Positions 50,782 to 63,574 of a stretch of 64,000 nt of DNA are shown piece after piece. Made by a program: the position numbers and the translations under genes. Positions within the stretch are counted from its first letter, which is position 1; each line of letters starts with the position of its first letter. This DNA comes from Augochlora pura (lineage: Eukaryota > Arthropoda > Insecta > Hymenoptera > Halictidae), in the NCBI RefSeq assembly GCF_028453695.1, contig NC_135775.1, forward strand, positions 22,602,545-22,666,544, written 5' to 3'. Under the pieces are notes generated by a model. The model was not told the origin of the DNA and made no database searches. It saw nothing but the letters and a program-made list of their open reading frames with translations.

Positions 50782-53700
50782 NNNNNNNNNNNNNNNNNNN
50801 NNNNNNNNNNNNNNNNNNNNNNNNNNNNNNNNNNNNNNNNNNNNNNNNNNNNNNNNNNNNNNNNNNNNNNNNNNNNNNNNNTAGATAGAAATAGAGTGAG
50901 AGAAGGGTAGTAGAGAGACGGATTTGGTCGGACCGCGGCAAAAAATATTTCCGTCGCTCTTTCTGCTCCCTTTTGTTTCTCGCCAGCAGCATCCACCCGC
51001 GCATTCATCCACGCAAAAATCACAAAATTCTTCGCAAAATAACGCACGTAGATGTGGCCGCAGAATAACTCGTGTCGTTTAAATCGGTTGCGGGTATACA
51101 TCGCGCGCGAGAGAGAGAGAGATAGTGTGTGGTCACGTGGCACACGAAACAATCCGATTCCTGGATTGGTTTCTCATTTTGTTGGTTCTCCGTCGATGCG
51201 GTTGCCGGGTCGAGTCGAAGGAATCCAGAAGGCCGGGAGAGTTTGGGCTTTCGTAGAAAGAAGAGAGAGAGAGAGAGAAAGAGATAGATAGAGCAAGATA
51301 GAAATAGAGAGAGATAGTAGAGATAGAGTGTGGATGGTGCATACGTTCGTGAGGGAATCGGAAGCGGCGATTCAACGTGATCGATAGAAAAAGAAACAGG
51401 GGGGGTGGGGGGGGTAGTAGCTCAGAGGTTCGTTAATGATCGCAATCGTCGATATTTTGACGTTACAAGCTACGTAAAAAACGTTACGACTTTCACCGCA
51501 GGTCGTTAAAGATTCCAGTACAAACGTAAAGAAAAAGAAAAAGAAATACATACACATACAAGTGTAATATACTCTGTCTAGATACCTAGGATAATAATAA
51601 ATAGATATATATGTATATATATATAAAGATAAAGAGATAGAACGATAATAATATGTATATATATATATAAAATATCAATACACGATACGAAACAAAAAGA
51701 CGTATACGGTATATGATAATATATGTATATAATACGCAGTATTACATATATATCTATATGTATGTAAAAGAACGTATTATACGATACATATCGAGTAAAA
51801 TAGTAATTTAATAATATCAAAGATACGATGTAACTTACAGAGGCAGAAGATTGGAGAAATAGGTCGGTGTCTTGCATGCAGAGAACGAAGGTGCACGTAT
51901 ATAGACAATATAGAAGAAGGGCTGGTATATGGTGGTATCATTCCAACGAGCTTGGTGAGTGTAAAGAAAAAAAAAAAAAAATAGAAATATATAGAATGTT
52001 GACGAAAATACCGCATTATGATCTCTCTGTCGGTGCTCGATCCGAGCGGAGAACGTCTTCCGTTACCTCGATGGTTTCGCTCGGACAGCAAATAAAAGCG
52101 CCTCCCGCAACGGCTCGAACGTATCAAAGACAAAAAAAGGAACGTTCGATTGTCCGAGCCGGCGAGCGAAACGCATCGAGCGACGATTCTGCGCCTCGTC
52201 GAAACACCTCACTTGCCGCCACGAGTTCCTCGTGGCCGTTGAGTTAAATGGATGAAGACAATGAAGAAAATCGTATGGATATTGGTATTCAAATGTATCG
52301 AAGTATACACCGCGATAGCCCGCGGTGCCCCATCCCTACCCCAAACCCTCGCGGCCGCGATTAAGGCGAACGACGTCGCGTCGTTTAACACCTTCAGGAC
52401 GTCCGACGCCGTTCGAAGCAACGTCGGAAGACCCGCGGACAGCCGCGCCAATGGATCTCTCGCGGTCCTCCGAGCGTCCCGAAAGCGTTAATAAAAATCC
52501 CGGATCCGCGCGAGTTCATCCCCTGTTCCGCGCGCTGCTGCCCCACGGTTACCGCGTCGCGTATCGTTCGCTCTCAGACCGTACTCCTCTCTACGCACTC
52601 GCTCACGCATTCACCCACGCACCAATTCGCCGTGATCTCGACGCATCGAGCTCCGCCCGCCAACAATATCCTCGCGAATCGCGCGCGTAATCGCTCGCGA
52701 CTCCGGCACTCTCATTCTCTCGAGATCACCTCGAGAAGGTGCGACTCAGGTTCCACGACGGTCGAACACACGGGGGGTGGTTTTTTTCTCGGGGGTGTAT
52801 GTATCGCAGTGCCGGTGGCTCGGCACGATACACGCGTACACCGCGCGACGTTTGACAGTTGGAGACACCTCCTCCATATACCAGGTGTTCCACTCGGCCA
52901 CGCTTTCGACGATCGGCCGCCATTGTCACCCGGGGGTGCGAAGAAAGTGGTGCCGGAGCGTCGGTTTAATCGAGTAGTTTAAGCCAGCCTCGATCCGACG
53001 ACGAGATTGTATCGTTGGCCCCAGAATCTCTCCGATAATGCGATCGCCACCCCGAGCGAAACGCCAGGCTCCCACTGATTTCTTCAGCCAGGTGAAAATG
53101 GGGGTGGAGGTTGTCGACGACGTTGACATTGGAACGCTCGGCATAGGATTCGGGGCTCGCAGCGTGTAAATACCGAGGCGTGGGTACGCACGCTGGCTCG
53201 GGGTCTCGGGTCCGTAAATACGCGCGCTCGCACACAAGACATTCTCACCCACGCACACGACCTACGTGCATGCGTGCACGCGTGTGCTGTTAGGCTGCCG
53301 GCTGTTTATTCGAAGCGAAGGGTGCTTTTCAAGTGGTGCGTTCGGTTCAACAGTGATGGTGGTGGAATACGTTCTACGAGATAGAGATAGAGGGGGTACG
53401 AATCATATATATATAGAGAGAAGTGGCTGCGTATATACGGCGAAAGGCGTGCGTCTGCCCGATATATATATATATAGTGATATCGTGTGTGTGATGCGAC
53501 ACTGTGCGTAGGTGCGTAAGTACTCGTCCTCCTCTCCACCTCATATTCCTACTCTTTGATCGTGCGCGAAACACGGGTGTCTCTGTGCGATTTTACATGC
53601 GTGCGGTGGTGGGTGCGAATTCGAAAACAACGGTGCCCGATCAGAGTGACGTTAATTAACCAAATGACAGAATAATAAAAAAAAAAAAAAATAGAACAAG

Positions 53701-56700
53701 ATAGACGTGATATATAGCGACGTATCTGTGTACGTTTTTTTTCTTTTTTTTTTGTACCGGTGCGCCGTGCACACATTTATACCGACTGGTGAACGTACAC
53801 GTGTGCAAATACAAATGTATATATATAGAGAGATAATATATGTAGAGAGAGTGAGAGAGATAGAGAGACAGATAGAGACAGAGAATCGATAATACGTTCA
53901 GAACGATCGAATGATAATAATAAGTATAGTGGTGGTGTACTAGCGGCGACAATAACATTAACGAACGAGTATATACGTATAGACGACGGTGAACTTTTGT
54001 GCTTGACAATGTGCGAGCTTACACGGCAGGGTGCTTTCAGCAGTGCTTTTTATCGTTCCGCCTNNNNNNNNNNNNNNNNNNNNNNNNNNNNNNNNNNNNN
54101 NNNNNNNNNNNNNNNNNNNNNNNNNNNNNNNNNNNNNNNNNNNNNNNNNNNNNNNNNNNNNNNCGACTGGGGCTGGTCGGTCGGTGAAACGAAAGAGGAT
54201 CCTGGGCGTACCGGTGGTGCCGAGTGCAAAAGGTTCGAGGGAACGTCGTTAGAGACGCGTTCGTACGACTTTTTCCGCGACAATGACGCCTTCACAATGC
54301 TCTTCGCAACAAATGATTCCGATTTCGCGTCCGACCAAGGTCTTCGATTATTTTTCAAGACAAAAGAGCTGCCGTTTCGCCTGCTGTCTCGCCCCGCGCC
54401 GCGGATCCTACACGCTCATTTTTCCTCCGCGTCCCAGTAAAACGACCGCCTATACGAGACGCGTGTTGGTCGTACGATTCGCGTCCACGGACCACCGAGA
54501 ATAAGAGAAAGAGAGAGAGAGAGAGAGAGAATGAGAGAAATAGACAGAGAGAGATTCAGACAGAAAGAGAACTATAGAAATAGGGATAGAGAGAGAAATA
54601 GAGAGAGAGAGAGAGAGAGCGAGAGAAAGAGAGACGGAGTGAAACACAGAGGAAAAAAAAAAGAAAAACAAAATGCGCGCCGATCGGTTCTCCCGGTTCG
54701 GTTTCGTATCGTTACACGCTCGAGGCGAAAACTTTTCCTCTCGGGGCCCCGTGTGCTCATCGCTGCGTGTGCGCCCCTGTTAAACCGATTAGAGATCCAG
54801 AGAGTGGCCAGTTTGGTTTTACGGGTGGCCGAAGGGGCGGGGGTGGGTTGGGGGGGAGGATTGAAAAAACTGTGACACCATGCAGGACGACGGTACCGAA
54901 ACGGGGACATGGGGGAGGACCACGGGATCGGGAGTCGAAACGAAAAGCAAAATTTTCTTCATGCATCCGCATGCCATTCATCGGATAACCCTGGAATTCT
55001 TTGTATGTACTTGTATGTAAGTTCGGGAGCCGGTTTTAGGCAGACTCGACGTAGCTCGACGTTCTTATGATTTCTCTTTTTTTTTTTTTTTGGTTTCTTT
55101 TCTTTTCTTTTTTTTTTCGGGAGACAGGTGTGTGCTTCACGGATTTTGATCGGATGTCGGCCTGGAAGGGACGGTGCGTGGGCGTTTTTCGGGGGGGGTG
55201 TGCGGCTGGGGTTGTGGCGAGAGGTACGAGATCTGATGATTTTCTTTTGGGGGAACGAGTTCATTTGGTGAGATCGAGGAATCGTTAAACAAACGAAGGC
55301 ATGCTCTAAACATGTGCAAACAATAGGTAGAACTAAATCTTAACTAAAGACAGAAGAGCCTTATATATCAGAGATATGTAGAGATATATATGTATAAATA
55401 TATATACACACGCGTATATGCACGTTTCTCTGGTGATATTGTGTATACCGTGTATGTACATATATATATTATACAGATATATGTTTATATGTTTATAGTG
55501 AAAAAAGTGCGTTTTATATATATTCTTTGTGTGTGATATACATACGCTATAGTTTTTATATATATACGTAAGCGTTTTATTGGCAAGCTGCCGTCCTCGT
55601 TTCGCAGTCATTATTTCCGACCGATAAACGATGCTTTTTTTGTTTCTTTGGTTTATTTGCTTTTCTTCCCGTTCGTCGTTGCCGCGAACGGATCAAAGTT
55701 GCCCCGCGATCTCTTCTGTTCGCGAGCTGCCACGAAATTAGCGGCCGTTACTACTTTTTCTTTTTTTCTTTTTAACCAATGGGAATCGACGAATAGCGCG
55801 GCCGTGTATCGGGAATAATGATGCGAAATGCAGGTCGGGACGGTCAGCTTGGTTTTTCTATCTTCATTACACGTGGCAAGAGTGAGTCAACGAACTAAAA
55901 GAGAGAAACGAAACATCTTTACAGACGTAACCACGGTAACCACCAGAAAGAACATTGAGTGTGAATGAGTACATATCATTAGACAGTCGATATAATACGT
56001 TAGTGCGAATAAATCTTAAAAACTAGTTGTTCAAAACCTGGATCATCCTCCTGCAAATGCTTTAAGGAAAGACAAAAACACGTGAGTGAGTATAATTAGA
56101 GTATTAGTTAGCTTGTGTTACAAATGGGTATCCAAGTTCGAATGATTGGGGTTCTTTTCTCTTTTTATATCCGGGGGGTTGGGGGTCATAGAAAAACCAA
56201 CGGCAACGGACTTAGGGGAGCGTTGCGATTAGGCCCTGTAAAAAGTAGTTAGAAAACACGGTTGATCTCGTATCTTTTTTTTTTTTTTGGCTTTCTTTTC
56301 TTTTTTTGCTTTGGTTTGCTCGAGAGGGAGAAATTGTGAAATGATTATTAAATGATTAGCTGAGTTCAAAAATTGGTTATCAGCTTCCGAAAAATCCGTG
56401 GCTGCGTGCACCTGCAAAAAATCTTCTTGGGGGGGCGGGGCGGGGGGTACACACTAATCGGGGTACAACAGGGGGATAGACCGGGGTGTCATCTGGGTCC
56501 ATAGAACAATGCGTTTTGTGGAGATTCGTTGTAGCAAAAATTCCAAAAATATAAAATCTCGCCAGCCAAAAAAATTGTTGGGCCAACATGATTCCGCGTG
56601 CCGTCCGCGTGGGTGCCGCGTGTCCCGTATCAAAAACCATTGGGATTTCGTCGTAGTCGTGGCGGGGGGGTTCGGCCAGATAGCCTGATAGGAGAGCGAT

Positions 56701-57719
56701 GGTGGACCAGAAGAGCTTTGAAGGAGAGACACGGAAAAAATGTGCGCGCGTTCAAAAGTTGCGTTCGCGCGGCAAAAATCAATATCTCGCGCGAATCGGC
56801 GCGATCGAAAAAAAGGCTCCCGCGGATTTACGTTTTCTCTCGGCTTTCTACGGATGTCTCATTCGTTTTCTTTCTCGACTTTCTTATCTTTATTCTTTTT
56901 TTTTCTCTTTTCTCTTTTCTTTTCTAGGCTCTATAGGGCGAGACGCGCTAGTTCGTTTCTCGAAAGCGTTCAACAGAAACGTAAAAAAGGTACACAGTGG
57001 TCCCCCGCAGCGGGAGAAACGCTATTTTACTTATGATATTCTGTACAATATACAATACAATACAAAAAAAGAGAAATTACAGTTGAACAGTTTAGTTACG
57101 AGTGAACGAAATAAAGATTCGTAAATACAGAGTAACAGCGATAAAGAATGCAATGTAAAAACGGAAACGCAAGGAGAGAGAACAGAAACCATTGTCGATG
57201 ATAGATAAAATACAGAGAAACTAAAGGCACCACAGTGATGAAAGAGAACGTAAAACTTCGTACAAAATAGAGCTGGGATCAGAGAGTATTGAGTGTCAGT
57301 TTGAGGGGAATTAGACAGGTTATATATATATCGTAGAGACGTTAGCGGAATCTGAAATCGAAAACACATTTAATACACGGTGTACGTAGGAATTTCGTGG
57401 CTGATGAACCGCGATCGAGAGTTAGGTTGAAGCCGGGCCACGGGATAAGAACAAACACAGGCCGTGCCATCGCAATCCGCGCTGGAGAAATCGCGCGATC
57501 ATGTATCTTCGGACTGATTTTTGGCGGGCTTTTATATTTTTGGCTCTTGCGCGACGAACTTGGCGTTCGCGATTAACGTCGCCTTCGCAAGAGTTTGTCT
57601 TTGTACGCGAAGCGTGGCGCTCGGAGTCCAGAACACGCGGACACATCGAGCTCTCTCTCTCATCAGGAATTTTTTCATTTCTCTAAATCATTCAACGACA
57701 ACGAGAGAGTAAGAGTGTA

Positions 57720-57789
<70 letters not shown>

Positions 57790-60700
57790 CGTCTATTTCC
57801 GCTTCCAGTCTCACGTTGGTTCGATCGCAGCTTCGCGCGCCACGCTTCGGCAGCCTGACGTAAACGTAGAAGGATCGTTAAATGAACGTCAGTGATACAT
57901 ACCGTCCTCGTGAGTTTTGACCGTGATAGGAAAACTCGGGGGTCCGTCACCTACGCTGGTCCCGGCCGATACCCAAATCCGGTACTCGGTCCATTTTTTC
58001 AGTTCGTCCAACACGAATCGCGTGTTATTCAATTTGACAAGCGTCGCCTCGGTCGAGTCGGAGCGTCCGCTCTCGACGAATTGCAGCTTGTAGTACGCGA
58101 TCCTCCCGTTCGATTCATCGGCAGGCGGGGGTTCCCATGTTACCAATATGGAGGTCGGGCTGAGCGCTCGTCCAGTTACATTGCGAGGCGGAACCCCGGG
58201 GACTGTATAACACTCAGTTATAGGGGTGCAGGAGAAACAAAAACGAGAACGAGGGCAGGGAGGTTTCGAAACCGTCAGTCGCCGTGCGATCGGTGCCCGG
58301 TGCCCACGGCCGTCGGGGGAGGGCCCCCCCCCTGCGTCGAAAATCATCCCCGGAAACTCCGCCGACCGAGATCCCGAGTCCTCGGTATCTCTGCTCGTTC
58401 ACCGGGAAGACGAATTTCCGCGACTAATTCCGGGGCCGCATTGAAATCGCATGGGTCTCGCAGACATTGTTCCCAAAGATCCACCGAAACTGGGTTTCAC
58501 CGACTGCTTCTTACAACTTCGCGATCAACTCTGAACCGGTTACAGAAACTCGGCGGGAACTTCGGACGAATTCGCCGGAAAGAAAACGTCGAATTTAGAT
58601 CCGCGGATTAGTCGTCGCTGGTTTCCCATCTCCCGATTCAACGGAACAGAAAAAACATTCCCCCCCCCCCCCTCCCCCCGGGCGGCGAATTCCGCGGGAA
58701 ACTCCGAACGTGTCTGCGAGATCGCGACTCGGCATCGGAAAGTCTCGATCTTCGATCCAGCGGGGTCCGGCGAGAGCTTCGACGCCGCGCCACGTTCGTG
58801 CGGCGACTGACGCGTGGGAGTCGAACAAAAAAACGTTACAGTGGCGGTTGGTCAGGGTTCAGAGAAAGGTGTAGAACAAATCAAGGAAGAACTGTTTAAC
58901 GAGTCGATCCTTGAACAGTCGAAAAATTACGTGATTAGAGAAAAAACATCCGTCCAGTGGCGATGAGCGATTGACCCGCGCGGGCGGCGCGAGCCAACGG
59001 CCGTGTTGCCCATTCGCTTCGCAATATACAATATGGAGAACGGAACAACGTAATCAAGTAAAAAAAAAAAAGATAAATAATCGAAGAACGGACGTGTAAA
59101 CCATACGTTATCGAGAATGAAAAGAGGTGCCCAAAATGCACACATATATCGATGCAGTGCTTAGTGCAATTTATATGTATGATATGTACGTATATATATA
59201 TAGATATATATATAAAGTGGCATCCAAAACGGCTTCTTATTTGCAACGCATGCAATCATTCTCACTCTCCCACACTTCACGGTTCTGTCGACGATACTCT
59301 CTATCTTCCGTCTTTCTCTTCTGTTTTCAACCCCGGTTATAGCCCCATATTCCCCCTGTTCAAGATCTCAAACTCTGAACAATCTGGTTCTTCTGAAGGT
59401 GACGCGGGCGAAGGTCATAGCTTACGTTACATATGCAGGAGCGTCTAGCGCTACAGCACCTCCTACCTGCTGTGCCAGGTGGATTCGCGATCAACGGCCG
59501 ACGAATGACAATCTCGCCGCCTCTCTCGGATCGCTTGGATCACGGAGATCGGCAGGCACCGATCGAGAGAGAGAGAGAGAGAGATCGACCGTCGGCCGGC
59601 CGCGAACCGACCTCTGTACGGCACTCCTCGCTGCGTGAACTCACTCCCGTCTCTTTTCACTTTTTTTTCTCCTGGATCTTTGCTGTTCTGCTTACCGTAC
59701 GGTTTCGTGCGAACCGGATACGGAACCGTTGTCGCCCCCTCGCCTGTCTGGGTCCTCGCCGCCAGCCACACGTAGTACAGCGTGTTCGGGTACAGACCCG
59801 TCAGTTCGTAGCTCGTAGTCACTCCTATCTTTCGCTGATGCTTCTCCTGTATCCAACGAACGCAACGATTACAACAACGAATCTCTGGGTTAGGTCGTTG
59901 AGTTCTCACTGGCGGAGATCGAGGCGCGAGAGCGGATTGTTCCGTGAGTTCAAGAGGTCAAACGCTACCCATGGACTAAAAGACGCGCAGTGGGGGATTT
60001 GTCCAATTCTGTCAGTCGAAATTATTTTTCTCGATGACTAAAATTTACTTACTAATTTATTTGTAGTATTTTAGTACAGACGAAGTAATTATGAATAAGT
60101 ATTATTATTGTCTGTATTATATGAAGGCTATATTTTATGAAGTATGTAACTGTTTGCAGTTGACTGCAATAATGCATATATTATTCTCTTAATAATTGTT
60201 ACTATTTTAATAGAAACTGTAAATTCAAGCCTCTTAAATACACTTAAATAGTGCGACAGAGATTGCTAATGCATACGTATATTTTTTATTTTTTTTTTAA
60301 CGCAATCATTAAATATCTGAATTCTAATACCGATGAATTCATGTCACTCTCAAAGTAGACGATTTAATTATTGAAATAAAAACACGCGAAAGGCACTGAA
60401 GATATTGAAAATCAGCTGAAAGGCGGGAGTCTATACGAGACCGTGAAGCACCGGTTTCACCTCGCGTCGTTTAGTTTGTGGGTAGTCGTAAATGCCATTG
60501 TCTGCAGCCTCGAATGCGAAGATTTACATTTTTCGCTGTCAGTTATCGATTGCAGGCTCGTACATTTTCTACAACCTGTTGCCGAGCATTCTGTACAAGC
60601 GATCGCATGGCTGAGCAGGTGCAAAATGATCGCGGTGTTAAGAGAAAGGGAGGAGGGGGAAGAGACGACGCACGAGGAACGAGGAACGAGTAACGCGGAA

Positions 60701-62570
60701 GTGCCCGGGAAAGGGGTAACCAGTGGAAGAGGCGAGGACTGTAGTAGCGGAATCGAACGATTAAGATAGCACTGCGGAGAAGCGCAATAGAGTGCGAGAG
60801 AACTCACCTTCGCGTAAGTGTCGTTCCAATACAGTTCATAGTTGAGGATATTCTCCCAACAATGAACCGGTTTACTCCATTGGAGCTTGATCTTGTCCTC
60901 CCCGATTTCAACCGCCGTCAACTGCTCCGGTTGACTGGGTACCCCTTGCTGCGTTTTGATTTTCACGGGCGAGCTGAGCGGGCCAGGTCCGACGCTGGTC
61001 AACGCCTGCACGCGGATCGTGTAGATGACGTGGGGCTTCAGATCCTGGACGGTGGTCAGCTTTTTACTGTCCACCATCTGGAACGACCACGAGGCCATCT
61101 TCTGATCCGGGTCCGTCGTGTAGTACACCTTGTAGCCCTGCCGTGAAAACCGTGCTCGTTGTCAGAAAACAGTTGGTCTCTCGCGGCTATGCTATATACA
61201 CGTATATACAGAAACGACAGAGAATCGAGAAACTAACCGTCACTTGACCGTTCGGCGTCTCCGGCTCGTCCCATTGTACAAGCATCGTGGTGGAGCTTAA
61301 TGGCCGGGCCATGATCTGCCGTGGCGCAGTACCGGGTGCTAGAACGAAGAAATACCGTCGGATATTTGCCGGGACACGCGGTCGGACAGGGCAAGCCACT
61401 CTAGTTAGTCACGGGACAGAACAGTAAACCCCCAGGAAAGAACACCATAAGAACCAAAAACACGCGTCCCAGGTACGAACGTAGGAGAACGGAAAAGTAA
61501 ATCGCATTTGTCTCTACGATGCCCGGCGGTGTCTCGCTGCTCTACGGTGTAATTTAGTGAAAGTGGAAGACCAAACTATATGATACTGGTGTGTGACGCA
61601 ATTGCAGTCGATTAGCTACGAACATATACGTGTGTGTGTGTGTGACTGTGTGTCTGTAAATGTCTTCGTGAATCTGCGCGTCGCAGGATCCTCCGACGGT
61701 CTCTCAGATCTTCAAGGATCGATACGTCCATGTCGGACCGCAAAGATTTTTAAGCTTTCTTTCGCTGACGTAGTCGATCGGTGTTCACGGATCCTGCGAC
61801 ACGCGACGACCGTGTGTGTGTGTGTATGTGTGTGCTTGTGCGCGTGCTCCTACCAGTGATCCAAAAATCATACCATGTTCTAAAACAAGAAATTAGAACG
61901 ACAAAAAAAAACTATATATGTGAAAAGAACCAAATAAAGGAGAACGAAGAATCAAACGGTATAAATCTAGGAACAAAATAGGTAGCAACGAAAAAGATAT
62001 CAGTACACATTTCTACAACACTCTTAGTATTTGGTTGAACTTACTGGCACCTCCATTTGTCGATTCCGCTATCGAAAAAAAGGATGAAACGATTATTTTT
62101 CAATGGACATCGATTGGTTAAACGGTGTATTATGCGCGGTGAAAATACGAATAGCCGTGACCGCGGTCTTTGCGTGCCGGTTTCCGTTCGTATTTTCACA
62201 GAGGTGTGAAGAGTGCGCTACGCTATATATCGAGGAAAGGTGCAATTTCGCGTGCTGTCTCCCCGCGTATATTGGTTTTTCTCTTTTCCGAAAAAAAGAG
62301 ACGGAGAGACGTCGGGGTTTTAGGGGCTTGTGGGCAGAGGGGGGGGGGGGGGGGGGGGTGGGGGGCTCGGGGGGGGTGGAAACGGTGCGGTATCGGACGG
62401 GGTTCGGGGGCTTGTTGAGACAGAGACGGAAAAATGCAGAGGCCGAAACGAGACGTCGAATCCGCGACGCGCCCGCGCCGAGTACGCTCCGACAAAAAAC
62501 ACTAACACAGAGTGCAACACAGAGAAAGAGTGAGAGACAGATAGAAATAGAGAGAAACAGAAGGCAGATA

Positions 62571-62612
<42 letters not shown>

Positions 62613-62712
62613 NNNNNNNNNNNNNNNNNNNNNNNNNNNNNNNNNNNNNNNNNNNNNNNNNNNNNNNNNNNNNNNNNNNNNNNNNNNNNNNNNNNNNNNN
62701 NNNNNNNNNNNN

Positions 62713-62754
<42 letters not shown>

Positions 62755-63543
62755 TGAGAAAGAAAAAGAAAGAGAGAATGAAAGAGAAACAGAGTGGTGT
62801 AGAGAGAGAGAAAGGGTTGGTGAGTGGGCGGTGGGTGGGATTTCGGCGGACAGGTGGAAAAAAAATGTCTTTGTCACTTACATGAATCAAATCGTGCGTC
62901 CACGGCGGACAGCATGGAAAAAAAGGTAGAGATTTCCCTCAAAAACACGTGTCAAAATTTGTTCTTCCTTTCGTGGTGCAAAAAACATTATCTACGTGCA
63001 AAAATCTTACGCGCTCGCCGCCGCGTTCTCATTAGGCTATCTTGCTGTGCCGGCTCGCGGACAAGGAGAGAGATAGAGAGAGAGAGACAGAGACAAAAAC
63101 AATCGTCCGTTGCGCTGCTTTTCCTCCTTTCATCTCGTTCCGAGGCGGTTTTCCGCACAGGGTTGCGCCGATAATCATGGCGCGCGACCGGTTCTGCGCG
63201 AAAACACCACGGGCAATATATCCAGACGCGGGATTCGCGCGCAGAACCGCGCGGCACCACGACTATTCGGACACCGAGCGCTCTGTATTATGCGACAGAT
63301 GTGTAAACATGATGATAAAGAGAGCCGACGGATTCGTTCGCGGGCTTTTTGGGCGACCCCGAACGGATCCGTCGATGGAAATGACGCGGCGAAGACGTCT
63401 CGCGCGAACCTCGCGGCGCCGAATTCTCGAAGGATCGACGGGGGATCGCCGATCTTCGGGCTCGGCTCCGACGAGACGTTGACGTTGACGGATCTCTTGG
63501 TGAGGTGTTAACGCGCGTCGACGATAATGAGAGAAAGACAGAT

Positions 63544-63574
<31 letters not shown>

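Larger units (their letters stand above)
47159..57902 (-). other. 10.7-kb Lar intron (FN5/FN4)
   Basis: A large intron dominated by T-rich tracts and microsatellites: (TA)n 48072-48100, TA about 49569-49588, GA up to the gap at 50782, GA about 51261-51320, TA-rich 51600-51770 and 53405-53480, GA-rich 54503-54640, TA-rich 55370-55570, and (CG)n then (GA)n 57718-57789. A CpG-rich island lies at about 52020-53300. No conserved coding exon was found, and the phases of the flanking exons join directly. Confidence 0.6.
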
